Assembly (NCBI RefSeq): GCF_014212055.1
Contig: NZ_JACJVO010000020.1
Coordinates: forward strand, 160,533-224,532
Direction of reading: 5' to 3'
Source: Cohnella zeiphila
GTDB lineage: Bacteria; Bacillota; Bacilli; Paenibacillales; Paenibacillaceae
Length of the DNA: 64,000 nt
The position numbers and the translations under genes were made by a program. Below, one piece after another: positions 10,084 to 18,480 of the stretch. Numbering within the stretch: the first letter of the stretch is position 1; each line of letters opens with the position of its first letter. The notes beneath the pieces were generated by a model. The model was not told the origin of the DNA. It made no database searches and was given only the letters and a program-made list of their open reading frames with translations.

Positions 10084-11488
10084 TCGGAACGAAGCGGAGG
10101 CCGCATTGGAAGCCCGGATCGGCGAAGCGGTCGCGGAAGGGATCCGGAAGGGGCGACAGGCGGCGAGGGAGAATCGCAAGGCAAGGCGCATTCGGTATTC
10201 GGCGCTGGCCGGCGCGTGCGTGCTGCTGGCGGCTTGCTTGTTCTCCATTCGCATCTCGCCGGCGTTCGCGTCGATGCTTCGCGAAATCCCTGGCCTCGAG
10301 AAGTTCGTGGATTTGATCGGGAGCGGCGATCGGGGCCTTCTGGAGGCGGTCGATAACGATTTTGTGCAGCCGGTCGGCCTCTCCGACGAGCATGACGGAC
10401 GAAGCTTGACGGTCCAAGGATTTATCGTGGACGAAATGCGGATGGTCATTTTCTATGAAATAAGCGGCGATCAAGACGACGGTTCTCTTCGCATTGAGTC
10501 CCCGTCGCTGGAAGACGAGAATGGGAACGACATTAAGGCAATGTACAGTTACGGAAATTACTACGGGGATCAAGAGAAAGCCGTGAAGGAGCATGGCCGG
10601 TATGTCGTCCGCGGAACGGTGGACGTCTGGCTTCAGGACGGCTTAAATTGGCCGGATGAAGCGACGCTCATCGTGCATTCCGGCCGGGCCGACCGGGAAG
10701 GGGAGACGAAATCGATGCCCGAACCGCCGAACGCCGCGGTTGGCGATGAGGATCCGACGATCGCGGTTCCCGATGACGGAGTGCCGGAATACCGGGTTCG
10801 TTTTCCTATCGACAAAACCAGGTTCGCCGACATGAAGCGGGAGTACCCGATCGCACGGACTCTCGACGTAGAAGGCCAGAAAATCACGTTCGACCGAGCC
10901 GTCGTTACGCCTCTCCGCATCGCCCTGTATCTCGATTTTGCGGCGGATAACGCTATGCAAGTGTTTGATCCCGGGGATATTCGAATCGTCGACGACAAAG
11001 GGAACGAATGGTATTCCAAAGGCGGCTGGAGCCCGGCCGACCAGTCCATTCTTTACTTCGAGAGCAACTACTTCCGGCAGCCGAAGGAGCTCTACGTGGA
11101 AGGCTCCTGGTTCCGCGCGTTGGATAAATCGAAGATGAGTATCGTCGTCGATACGGAGAAGGAGCAGATTCTGAAGGCGCCGGACGACAAGCTTACTTTG
11201 ACCGCGGTGAACCGAACCGGCAGCTACACGAAGCTGACTTTCAAGCTCACAGGATTTTCCGAAGACGACAGGATGGGGTATTCCCTGGTGCAAAGTCAAT
11301 TTACGGACGCTTCGGGAAAAAGCTACGACGTAGCCGCTCTTCCCTCCGGAGTTACATTCGAACCTGGAGAGCACAAGCAATATTCCTATTTTTCTTTGAA
11401 CAACAACGGGTACAAACAGCCGCTGACGTTTCAAATTATCAATTACCCCAATTACATTCGCGAGCCTTACCGCGTCCGAATCTATTAG
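10076..11488 (+). CDS. DUF4179-type membrane protein, probable anti-sigma factor
   Basis: A 470-residue protein. The N-terminal cytoplasmic part is short and charged (residues 1-40), followed by one transmembrane helix (about 41-60, YSALAGACVLLAACLFSI) and a large extracytoplasmic region. The start of that region (ISPAFASMLREIPGLEKFVDLI) is typical of DUF4179 proteins, which are regularly encoded next to ECF sigma factors. Its start codon lies inside the sigma gene, so translation is coupled. The role as regulator that sequesters the sigma factor is inferred from context. The signal is unknown. Confidence 0.8.
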   Translation: MHDRNEAEAALEARIGEAVAEGIRKGRQAARENRKARRIRYSALAGACVLLAACLFSIRISPAFASMLREIPGLEKFVDLIGSGDRGLLEAVDNDFVQPVGLSDEHDGRSLTVQGFIVDEMRMVIFYEISGDQDDGSLRIESPSLEDENGNDIKAMYSYGNYYGDQEKAVKEHGRYVVRGTVDVWLQDGLNWPDEATLIVHSGRADREGETKSMPEPPNAAVGDEDPTIAVPDDGVPEYRVRFPIDKTRFADMKREYPIARTLDVEGQKITFDRAVVTPLRIALYLDFAADNAMQVFDPGDIRIVDDKGNEWYSKGGWSPADQSILYFESNYFRQPKELYVEGSWFRALDKSKMSIVVDTEKEQILKAPDDKLTLTAVNRTGSYTKLTFKLTGFSEDDRMGYSLVQSQFTDASGKSYDVAALPSGVTFEPGEHKQYSYFSLNNNGYKQPLTFQIINYPNYIREPYRVRIY

Positions 11489-11511
11489 AGGACGGCGAGG
11501 CAGCCGAACAG

Positions 11512-11557
11512 GCCTTCGAGTTCCAGAGGTTCCCCTTCTGGCTCGAGGGTCTTTTTT
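11512..11557 (+). terminator. Terminator of the ECF sigma operon
   Basis: A long imperfect hairpin (CCTTCGAG and TCCAGA pairing with TTCTGG and CTCGAGGG) is followed by TTTTTT. Confidence 0.75.
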
Positions 11558-11679
11558 CATAAGAAACGTGTCGAAATTTCCATATCTGGCCTGGGACAAA
11601 AGGAGGAAAACACGGGACGGATGTCTAATAGTCTGATGTCCATAGTAGCAGGCTCAAGTGAAAATGGGGGAGAAAACGA

Positions 11680-13659
11680 ATGAACAGTCGTAAGCGAGGG
11701 GTTTCGCTGCGGTACCAGATCGTCGTTCTGATGATCGTCCTGCTGCTGCTTCCGCTCGGGGCCTTAGGGTGGAACTATTATCAAACGATGAGCTCGGACC
11801 TGAAAGGGATCGAACGCTCTCACGCCATGGACGTGAGCGAATCGGCGGGGAAACTGCTCGACCAGTTGGGCGAGCAGCTGTCCGGCAGCGTCATTACGAA
11901 CGCGAACTGGGAGGATGCGCGAGCCGCCATGGAGAAGAAGGACGTCGCATGGCTCAAGGAGAACATGGACGTCTCGGTCGGCATTATTCCGCATGTCGAT
12001 TTTATGGCCGATCTGGCCTTGGACGGGACGGTCATCAGCCAGAAGGGCGACGTCAAGGAATTCACCGGCAAGCTGGATAACGCGGAGCTTCTCTCCAAGG
12101 TGAAGGAGAAAAGCGATATTTACGGAATGGTCGAAACGTCCAAAGGGCTGGCGATCGTCGCGATGTCCATGGTGACCGACGAAGAGCGGACGAAGCCGCC
12201 GGCGGGCATTCTCCTGTTCGGACGCCTGCTGGATAGTGAAGCCCTGGCCGGCATCGGAGGGCTTTTGAACGGGGAGATGGCGCTGCGCTCCGTGGACGGC
12301 CAATTCCTGTCGACCGATCCGAAGCTGTTGACGGAAGCCGAAATGCCGGCCGCATCGGAAAAGCCGGTTTTCCGCTCCGCGAACCGGAACGGCACCCGCT
12401 ACAGCGAGGTGGTCTCGCGGCAGCCGGGCATCGCGGGGCAGCCGGTGGCCGACGTCTGGACCGTTCTGCCCGCGGAAGCGAGCGCCGCCGTGAGCAAGGA
12501 GATCGGCAGGCTCAGCCTGGAGGCGGGCATTCTGGCCTGCGCGCTCATCGCGCTCATTGCGCTGGTGCTGCACCGCCGGATCGTTCTTCCGCTCAGCCGC
12601 TTCGACCGGTTCCTCCGTTCGGTGACCGACGGGAACCTGCAGGGGGATCTGGCCGGCAAGGACAGCCGGCGGAGCGACGAGATCGGATCCATCGCGTTCG
12701 CGCTCGGGGAGATGGTCCGGCACTTGAAGGCGATCATCTCCGGCGTCCGCGAGACGGCGGCGGTCGCTTCGGCTTCCGCGGCGGCGCTGTCGGAGGAAGC
12801 CGACCGCGCGGCCGAGGGGGCGCACCGCATCTCGGAGTCGATGCAGGAAGTCGCGGCGGGAGCGGAATCGCAGAAGGAGGGAATGAACCGCGGGGCGGAA
12901 GTGACCCGCGGCATCCTGGACGGGATTCTGACGATCGGGGAGCGCACCGCTTCGGTCGCTGCCGCGGCGCAGCAATCGAATCGCCAGGCCGAGCAAGGGA
13001 ACGGGACCGTCCGCGGAGCGATCGGACAGATGGAGAAAATCGCCGGCACGGTCGAGACCTCGGTGCGGGAGACGCACGCGCTGGTCGAGCAGTCCGCCGC
13101 CATCGGCAAGATGGCCGAGGCGATCTCGCAGATCGCGTCGCGGACGAACATTCTCGCCCTGAACGCGAATATCGAAGCCAGCCGAGCGGGCGAGCAAGGC
13201 AAAGGTTTCGCCGTCGTCGCCGGCGAGATTCGCAAGCTGGCGCAGCAGTCCGACGAGACGGCGGCGGACATCGCCGCAATGGCGGAGCGGATCGCGGGCA
13301 GCATCGGGCATGTCGCGAGCCGCATTGACGAAGGCGACCGCGAAGTGCGGGAGGGCATGCAGCTGGTTCAGGAGGCCGGACGGGCCTTCGAGGACATCTC
13401 TTCCGGCATTGCGGGCATGGAGGAGGAGCTGCGGGAGATGGCGTCCGAAAGCCGGGAGATCGGCGTCCGGTCCGAGGAATTGGCCGCGCTCGTCGAGCAG
13501 ACCGAAGCGATCTCCGAGTCGAGCGCGGAACGGTCCACGGACGTCGCCGGGATCGCCGATTCGCAGATGGGCGCGGTACGGCGCGTGGCCGATGCCATGG
13601 CGGAGCTGGCGAAGCGGATTCGGGATCTGGAAACGGCGGTCAAACGATTCCGGGAGTAA
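11680..13659 (+). CDS. Methyl-accepting chemotaxis protein
   Basis: A 659-residue transmembrane chemoreceptor. Residues 15-33 form the first membrane helix. An extracellular domain resembling CHASE4 (with [19 protein letters not shown]) fills about 35-270. A second helix ([18 protein letters not shown]) is at about 275-293, followed by a HAMP region and the methyl-accepting signalling domain, whose hairpin tip reads [20 protein letters not shown]. It would relay ligand signals to CheA/CheW. ATG is preceded by GGGGGAG. It is a single gene; no chemotaxis operon is adjacent, although a CheX gene lies at 24.6 kb. Confidence 0.92.
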   Translation: MNSRKRGVSLRYQIVVLMIVLLLLPLGALGWNYYQTMSSDLKGIERSHAMDVSESAGKLLDQLGEQLSGSVITNANWEDARAAMEKKDVAWLKENMDVSVGIIPHVDFMADLALDGTVISQKGDVKEFTGKLDNAELLSKVKEKSDIYGMVETSKGLAIVAMSMVTDEERTKPPAGILLFGRLLDSEALAGIGGLLNGEMALRSVDGQFLSTDPKLLTEAEMPAASEKPVFRSANRNGTRYSEVVSRQPGIAGQPVADVWTVLPAEASAAVSKEIGRLSLEAGILACALIALIALVLHRRIVLPLSRFDRFLRSVTDGNLQGDLAGKDSRRSDEIGSIAFALGEMVRHLKAIISGVRETAAVASASAAALSEEADRAAEGAHRISESMQEVAAGAESQKEGMNRGAEVTRGILDGILTIGERTASVAAAAQQSNRQAEQGNGTVRGAIGQMEKIAGTVETSVRETHALVEQSAAIGKMAEAISQIASRTNILALNANIEASRAGEQGKGFAVVAGEIRKLAQQSDETAADIAAMAERIAGSIGHVASRIDEGDREVREGMQLVQEAGRAFEDISSGIAGMEEELREMASESREIGVRSEELAALVEQTEAISESSAERSTDVAGIADSQMGAVRRVADAMAELAKRIRDLETAVKRFRE

Positions 13660-13742
13660 AGGGACCTTCAAGGGATAGAAGAGCGTTCCGGGTCCTGAGA
13701 GCATCCTGGCCCGAAGTCGGGGCCGTTCCCATCCTCCGGCCG

Positions 13743-13772
13743 CTGACGGCAAGAGACCGCGATTGTTACAAT
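13743..13772 (+). promoter_or_regulatory. Possible promoter of the 13809 gene
   Basis: CTGACG (13743-13748) and TACAAT (13767-13772) are 18 bases apart, 37 bases before the start codon. Confidence 0.35.
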
Positions 13773-13808
13773 GATCTCAAGATCAGCGTAAACGGAGGAT
13801 ACCGCAGC

Positions 13809-14648
13809 ATGAAAAAAACGAGCGCATATAGCGCCTGGAAAATGATGATAGCCGGTTTGCCCAGAGGGATCGCGATGTTCGTTGTCGCCGTCGTAGGAGT
13901 TTGCTTGGGGGTCCCTCTTCTGATCGTCGGGGTTGGGATTCCGATTTTGGCGGGCACGATGTCCTGGTGCGAGAAGCGGATGGCGGAAGATTCCCGCCGC
14001 TGGGGCACATGGGGACGCGGCGCGCAACGGACGCAAGGAGCACAGCGAGAGCAGCAGCAGGGCCATCGGCCGACGACCGCGCAGCGAGCCCGGGAGCTGC
14101 TGAGCGCGCTTGACGGCGAAGAAGCTTTCGCCGGCGATGAAGCGCTCGGCGGCCAGGTTGCCATCGGCAGCCCGCAGCATGAAGCCGGCTCGCCCTGGAG
14201 ACAATGGCTGAGAACGTTGGCCCAACCGCGCGGCTACTTTGCGGTTTTCTACAATATCGCCCAGTTCCCGCTCAGCATCGCCTTGTTCTGTCTGTCCGTC
14301 GTGCTTCCGGCCGTCGTCTTCGGCTTGATGCTCGCGCCGGCGGCGTACAAAGTATCGTCTTACCTGTACGGCTATGAGCTGTTCCAGGACGACGTCGTGT
14401 TCAACCTGCTTCTTCCGCCGTTGTCTCCGTTTCAGCGTTCGCTCGTCGTGGCGGGAATCGGCCTGCTGCTGTTCCTGTTCCTCTCGGCGATGCTGCGTGC
14501 GTGCGGGCGGTTGTACGAAGGTTGGACGATCTTTTTCGGCGGCGGCGGCTCAAGGGCCGCGGCGACGGAACAATCGGCTCCGGGAACGGCCGGCATGCTG
14601 CCGTCGCGCGAATTCGAGCCGGAGCAGACGATGGCGCCGCTTCATTGA
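13809..14648 (+). CDS. Membrane protein with a putative sensor domain
   Basis: A 279-residue integral membrane protein with two helix pairs. LPRGIAMFVVAVVGVCLGVPL plus LIVGVGIPILAG is at about 18-55, and a second block (QPRGYFAVFYNIAQFPLSIA and the following helix) is at about 140-185, with a further pair near 200-235. The halves resemble the 'putative sensor' domain found at the N-terminus of some histidine kinases, here without a kinase. A polar loop rich in Gln and Arg lies at about 75-110. Function unknown. ATG is preceded by GGAGG. Confidence 0.7.
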   Translation: MKKTSAYSAWKMMIAGLPRGIAMFVVAVVGVCLGVPLLIVGVGIPILAGTMSWCEKRMAEDSRRWGTWGRGAQRTQGAQREQQQGHRPTTAQRARELLSALDGEEAFAGDEALGGQVAIGSPQHEAGSPWRQWLRTLAQPRGYFAVFYNIAQFPLSIALFCLSVVLPAVVFGLMLAPAAYKVSSYLYGYELFQDDVVFNLLLPPLSPFQRSLVVAGIGLLLFLFLSAMLRACGRLYEGWTIFFGGGGSRAAATEQSAPGTAGMLPSREFEPEQTMAPLH

Positions 14649-14677
14649 CGCGGCAGTAAAGAATCTTAGCGAACAAC

Positions 14678-14715
14678 AAAGGAGCCCGGAAGCATTAGCT
14701 TCCGGGCTCCTTCTT
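14678..14715. terminator. Bidirectional terminator between the 13809 gene and the HxlR gene
   Basis: A perfect 15-bp stem (AAGGAGCCCGGAAGC and its complement) with a 4-base loop has T-rich flanks on both sides and lies between two converging genes. Confidence 0.9.
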
Positions 14716-14753
14716 TCAAGTGCCGAGGCAAAATGCTCCCAGCCCGCCATCGA

Positions 14754-15062
14754 TTACATCCACTTCTCTCCCCAGTTCTGGATCGAATTCGTCACATCCT
14801 CCAGAGCGTGGCCTTTCTCGGTCAATTCATATTCAATGCGCACGGGCATCTCGGGATAAACGGTTCGTTTGACGACGCCGAACGATTCCAGCTCTTTCAT
14901 TCGGTCCGTCAGCATCTTGTCGCTCATATCGGGGATTTGCTCCTTGATGTCTTTGAACCGTTTGGGACCTCCCATCAACACCCGGATAATGAGTCCCGTC
15001 CACTTCTTTCCGAGCAATTCGGCGGCAGCTTCATACTTGGGGCACATCTTGGTATAGTCCAT
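14754..15062 (-). CDS. HxlR-family transcriptional regulator
   Basis: A 102-residue winged-helix protein. The family signature is clear: CPKYEAAAELLGKKWTGLI, then RFKDIKEQIPDMSDKMLTD and the wing VKRTVYPEMPVRIEYELTEKG. A conserved Cys (MCPKY) near the N-terminus is the residue used by YodB/HypR-type members to sense electrophiles or disulfide stress, so a redox role is possible. I chose the ATG at 15062 because AAAGGGGG lies 8 bases upstream; the GTG at 15071 would overlap that site. Confidence 0.9.
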   Translation of the reverse strand: MDYTKMCPKYEAAAELLGKKWTGLIIRVLMGGPKRFKDIKEQIPDMSDKMLTDRMKELESFGVVKRTVYPEMPVRIEYELTEKGHALEDVTNSIQNWGEKWM

Positions 15063-15139
15063 CCGGCTCACCCCCTTTCTATCATCATGATAACATATGG
15101 CATGAGCAAAAGTAAGAAACGGCGAACAATTTTTATATA

Positions 15140-15168
15140 ACTATACAAAAGTAAGTGTGAATTGTCAA
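15140..15168 (-). promoter_or_regulatory. SigA promoter of the HxlR gene
   Basis: On the minus strand a perfect TTGACA (15168-15163) is 17 bases from TATAGT (15145-15140). Two TTACTTTTG direct repeats flank the -10 region and could be regulator half-sites. Confidence 0.75.
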
Positions 15169-15184
15169 TGGCACGGAAACCGGC

Positions 15185-16177
15185 TCAGACCGAAGGCTCC
15201 GGATTCGCTTCCGCGGCATGCTGCAGCTCTTCTTTGTGGCGCAAAAACTCGCGGCCGTATTCGCCGTGCGGATGAATGGACGCATGCTCCATCTGGATCG
15301 TCGAGTGGGTGATGCCGTATTTCTGCTCCAGCACCTCGTTCACGGCCAGAATGATGCAGAACGGTTGAATGTCCTCGCGCACGAACATGTGGGCGGTAAG
15401 GGAATAGTGGTCGGTCGAGACGGCCCACAGGTGCATCTCGTGCACGTCCTCGACGCCTTCCACCTGGCGCAGGTCGGCGCGGATATCGTCCAGCTTGAAT
15501 TTCTCCGGCACCGATTCCATCAGAATCAGCACGGATTCGCGAAGAATGCGCGCGCCGCCGATAAAGATGATGACCCCGATCACCATGCTGATAAGCGGGT
15601 CGAAAAACATCAGGCCGGTGTAATAAATGACGATCGCCGATACGATGACGCCGGCCGAGCTCATCAGGTCGCCGATAAAGTGCCAGAGCGCGCTCTGCAC
15701 GTTCAGGTTCTCTTCTTCGTGGTGGCTGCGGCTGAGCACGATCGTCAGCACCAGGTTGACGATGAAGCCGATCGACGCGATGACGAGCATAAGGCCGAAC
15801 TTGATGTCGACCGGATGGATAAACCGGGCGATCCCTTCGATGAAAATGCCGACCGAAATGACGCACAGCGCCAGTCCGTTCAGCAGCGAAGCGATAATCT
15901 CGAAGCGCAAGTAACCGAACGTGTACTTGGCGTTGGGAGGACGGGTCGCCAGATAGATCGCCGTCATCGACAGGCCGAGCGCGATGACGTCCGAGATCAT
16001 GTGGGCGGAGTCGGACAGCAACGCCAGCGAGTGAGACAGAAGGCCCCCGATCACTTCGACGACCGTAAAAAACAATGTCAAAATAAGCGTAATCCACAGG
16101 GCTCGTTTGGATGAGGATTGTTCCTTCACATGGCGAAGGTGGTGGAAATCGTACGCGGGTTTCGCGCGGTCGTTCAA
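15185..16177 (-). CDS. czcD: Cation diffusion facilitator family metal efflux protein
   Basis: A 330-residue CDF transporter with six transmembrane helices and a C-terminal cytoplasmic domain. The metal-site motifs are SDSAHMISD in helix 2 and HFIGD in helix 5, the HxxxD pattern of Zn/Co/Cd exporters. The cytoplasmic domain (about 220-310) has the conserved EDVHEMHLWAVS strand. The start is TTG at 16177 with AAGGAGTG upstream. The His-rich segment SRSHHEEE sits between helices 4 and 5. Metal specificity (probably Zn, Co or Cd) is inferred. The symbol follows B. subtilis usage. Confidence 0.9.
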   Translation of the reverse strand: MNDRAKPAYDFHHLRHVKEQSSSKRALWITLILTLFFTVVEVIGGLLSHSLALLSDSAHMISDVIALGLSMTAIYLATRPPNAKYTFGYLRFEIIASLLNGLALCVISVGIFIEGIARFIHPVDIKFGLMLVIASIGFIVNLVLTIVLSRSHHEEENLNVQSALWHFIGDLMSSAGVIVSAIVIYYTGLMFFDPLISMVIGVIIFIGGARILRESVLILMESVPEKFKLDDIRADLRQVEGVEDVHEMHLWAVSTDHYSLTAHMFVREDIQPFCIILAVNEVLEQKYGITHSTIQMEHASIHPHGEYGREFLRHKEELQHAAEANPEPSV

Positions 16178-16357
16178 AGAAGCTCACTCCTTGTCGGCAA
16201 TTGCGGTTTGAATCTTATCATATCACGGCATGCTCCGCTATTGGGAGCGGAATCCGTCTGGGACGCGCTTTTTGTCATACAATTGAAATATGGATGTCAC
16301 GCCGCTGTCGCACGTCCCGGTTACAATGATAAACAAGACCCCCTTTTCATATTTGGA

Positions 16358-16392
16358 AGGACCCTTCGGCGGTGAAGGGTCCTCTTTTTTTG
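16358..16392 (+). terminator. Terminator-like hairpin pointing right between two minus-strand genes
   Basis: AGGACCCTTC and its complement form a 10-bp stem followed by seven T residues on the plus strand. Both flanking genes are on the minus strand, so it may end antisense transcription coming from the 16.2 kb region. Confidence 0.55.
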
Positions 16393-16403
16393 GGGGCGGA
16401 CGC

Positions 16404-16435
16404 GAAAAGAAAAACCGCCGGTCAGGTTCCGGCGG
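16404..16435 (-). terminator. Terminator of the PHP phosphatase gene
   Basis: On the minus strand CCGCCGG and CCGGCGG form a stem followed by TTTTTCTTTT, 15 bases after the stop codon. Confidence 0.8.
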
Positions 16436-16449
16436 CCGAACGGGGACGG

Positions 16450-17265
16450 TTACAGAGGCACGACGATTTTGTTCTTTTGGCGATAATAAACCCAACGCTT
16501 GAAGCCGATCTCCTTCAGCCGGGCTTTGACGAGCTCCCAGTCGTCCCCGACCCGGGTCGAGACGTGGGCGTCGGAGCCGAACGTGACGTCCGCGCCGAAG
16601 CGGAGCGCTCGCTCGAGAATGGCGTCCGACGGGTACCAGCCGCCGACATCCTTCGTCTTGCCGCTCGTATTGATCTCGAGGGCGATATCGCGCTCGGCGA
16701 CGGCTTTGAGCGCTTCGTCGATCGCGTCCTCGGCGCCCGCAATGTCGGAGAAGGCGGGGTAGTACCCCTTCATCGCGTCGATATGGCCGAGCACCTGGAA
16801 CACCCCGCTATGCGCGGACTGCCGGATCAGTTCGAAATAATGCCGTTTCTCCTCCGGGTGCTTTTCGGCATCGAGCTTTTTCCAACGGTTGCGGTTGAAG
16901 ATGCTGATCCCCCGCGTCTGGTGCACGGAGCCGATGACGTAATCGAACGGATATTTCTCGTAGATGGAGCGGTACAGTTCGATATGTTCGGGGAAAAAGT
17001 CCGACTCCACGCCCAGCAGCACTTCGATCCGGTCCTTATAGCGCTCCTTGAGCCGCAGCACTTCTTCGACGTAATGGGCGAATTCGCTCTTGGCCATCGC
17101 GATTCCCGGCTGGTAGTGGTCCTCTTCCCGGAAGAAGTAGGGAGAATGATCGGAGATGCCGATCGCCGTCAGGCCTCCGTCGATCGCGGCCTTGATGTAA
17201 TCTTCGATCTCGCCTTCCGCGTGTCCGCACCGGTAATGGTGCGTGTGCAAGTCGAATTTGTCCAT
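16450..17265 (-). CDS. hisK: Histidinol-phosphatase, PHP family (HisK type)
   Basis: A 271-residue PHP-domain metallophosphatase. The metal ligands are visible in DLHTHHYRCGH near the N-terminus, GISDHSPYF, LGVESDFF, VIGSVH, LGHID and the C-terminal FGSDAHVS. The family (HisK/HisJ) dephosphorylates histidinol phosphate in histidine biosynthesis. No his genes are nearby, and PHP proteins of this subfamily can act on other phosphates, so the substrate is inferred. ATG follows GGAGGAGAC. The LysR gene lies just downstream of its promoter side in the same direction. Confidence 0.85.
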   Translation of the reverse strand: MDKFDLHTHHYRCGHAEGEIEDYIKAAIDGGLTAIGISDHSPYFFREEDHYQPGIAMAKSEFAHYVEEVLRLKERYKDRIEVLLGVESDFFPEHIELYRSIYEKYPFDYVIGSVHQTRGISIFNRNRWKKLDAEKHPEEKRHYFELIRQSAHSGVFQVLGHIDAMKGYYPAFSDIAGAEDAIDEALKAVAERDIALEINTSGKTKDVGGWYPSDAILERALRFGADVTFGSDAHVSTRVGDDWELVKARLKEIGFKRWVYYRQKNKIVVPL

Positions 17266-17293
17266 GATGGTCTCCTCCTTGGATGACGGTACG

Positions 17294-18199
17294 CTATTCG
17301 CTTCCGATGAATTGGTCTTCCGGCATTCCTTTGAGGTCGCTCAAAAATTTGCGCATCGCGCTGTTCTTATAGCGGCCGGACTTGGTAATGACGCCGACGG
17401 GATGGGTCGCGTTCAGTTCGGCGACGGGAATCATCTTCAGCGTTCCCTGCTTGAGCTCGCTCGAGATGGATAGCTTCGAGACGAAGGCGGCCCCCAGATT
17501 GAGCTCGACCATCCGCTTCACTTCTTCGCTGCTGCTCAGCTCCAAGGCGGGACTCGGAACCGGCAGATTGTGCTCCCGGAAAATCCGGTCGACGAACCGG
17601 CGGCCTTGCGTATCGGGAGACAGCAGAATGAGCGGAACGTCCTTCAGCATTCCGACCGTGATCCGGTCCAACGAGGCGAGCGGGTGCGCGGGGGAGACGA
17701 CGAGCTCGAACGTGTCGTAGTAGAGCACCGAGGTCTCGACATGCGGGCTTCTCTCGGTCAGGTAGCCGATCCCGATGTCGACCGAGCCGTTTTCCACGCT
17801 GGCCAGCACTTGCGAAGAGGGCATGGACAGAATCGACGTCTTGATGAGCGGGAACTGGTTCTGGAAGTAAGACAGCACCCGGGGCAGGATCTGAATGGCG
17901 ATGGACGTCGTCGTTCCGAGGATGATCTTGCCTTGCGGATTGTCGTCGAGATCGGACAGCTTCTGCTTCAGTTCCTCCACGATCGATAAGATGCGTTCCG
18001 CATGCTCCAGGAATACCTCTCCCCGATCGGTTAGCGTAACTGGGTGGTTGCGGTCGACCAGGACGGTCTTGAACTCGTCCTCCAGGCTCTTGATTTGCGC
18101 GGACACGGCAGGCTGAGTCAGGTTGAGCATCTCGCCCGCCTTGCGGAAACTGAGCGTCTTGGCAATGGTAAGCATCGTTTCCAACTGGCTGATGTTCAA
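17294..18199 (-). CDS. LysR-family transcriptional regulator
   Basis: A 301-residue regulator. The N-terminal winged helix-turn-helix is FRKAGEMLNLTQPAVSAQIK followed by LEDEFKTVLVDR, and a LysR substrate-binding domain spans about 90-295. The start is TTG at 18199 with AAGGAGG at a good distance; the family always begins with MNISQLE-like sequence. The overall type resembles CysL/YwfK. It is upstream of the PHP phosphatase gene on the same strand with 28 bases between them, so the two may be co-transcribed. The effector is unknown. Confidence 0.88.
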   Translation of the reverse strand: MNISQLETMLTIAKTLSFRKAGEMLNLTQPAVSAQIKSLEDEFKTVLVDRNHPVTLTDRGEVFLEHAERILSIVEELKQKLSDLDDNPQGKIILGTTTSIAIQILPRVLSYFQNQFPLIKTSILSMPSSQVLASVENGSVDIGIGYLTERSPHVETSVLYYDTFELVVSPAHPLASLDRITVGMLKDVPLILLSPDTQGRRFVDRIFREHNLPVPSPALELSSSEEVKRMVELNLGAAFVSKLSISSELKQGTLKMIPVAELNATHPVGVITKSGRYKNSAMRKFLSDLKGMPEDQFIGSE

Positions 18200-18403
18200 C
18201 GAACCGCCTCCTTAATCCAAAAAACTTATCGGCGTTGCGGCAAGGGATAAATTCCTTTTGTATAAGTTACCCTCATTATAGGCCATTTCGGAAAAGGGAG
18301 CAAAACAGGATAAGATACCCCCCAAGTGACACTTAGCTTCGAAGCTGACTCAGGTACTTTGCGGGGACCCCGGAAACGAGTGGAGAAAAAAAGGAAATGG
18401 GTC

Positions 18404-18455
18404 TTGATATTTACTCAAACTTGAGTATAATCAGGGAGCGGATAATCAAATTTGA
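18404..18455 (+). promoter_or_regulatory. Promoter and two operator palindromes of the exporter-padR operon
   Basis: TTGATA (18404-18409), 16 bases, then TATAAT (18426-18431). ACTCAA-AC-TTGAGT (18413-18426) is a perfect palindrome in the spacer, and TCAAATTTGA (18446-18455) lies just downstream of the -10. Their centres are 31 bp apart, about three helical turns. The placement predicts repression by the PadR protein encoded at the end of the operon. Confidence 0.7.
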
Positions 18456-18480
18456 GTATGTCCAAGGGAGAGAGAAACAG

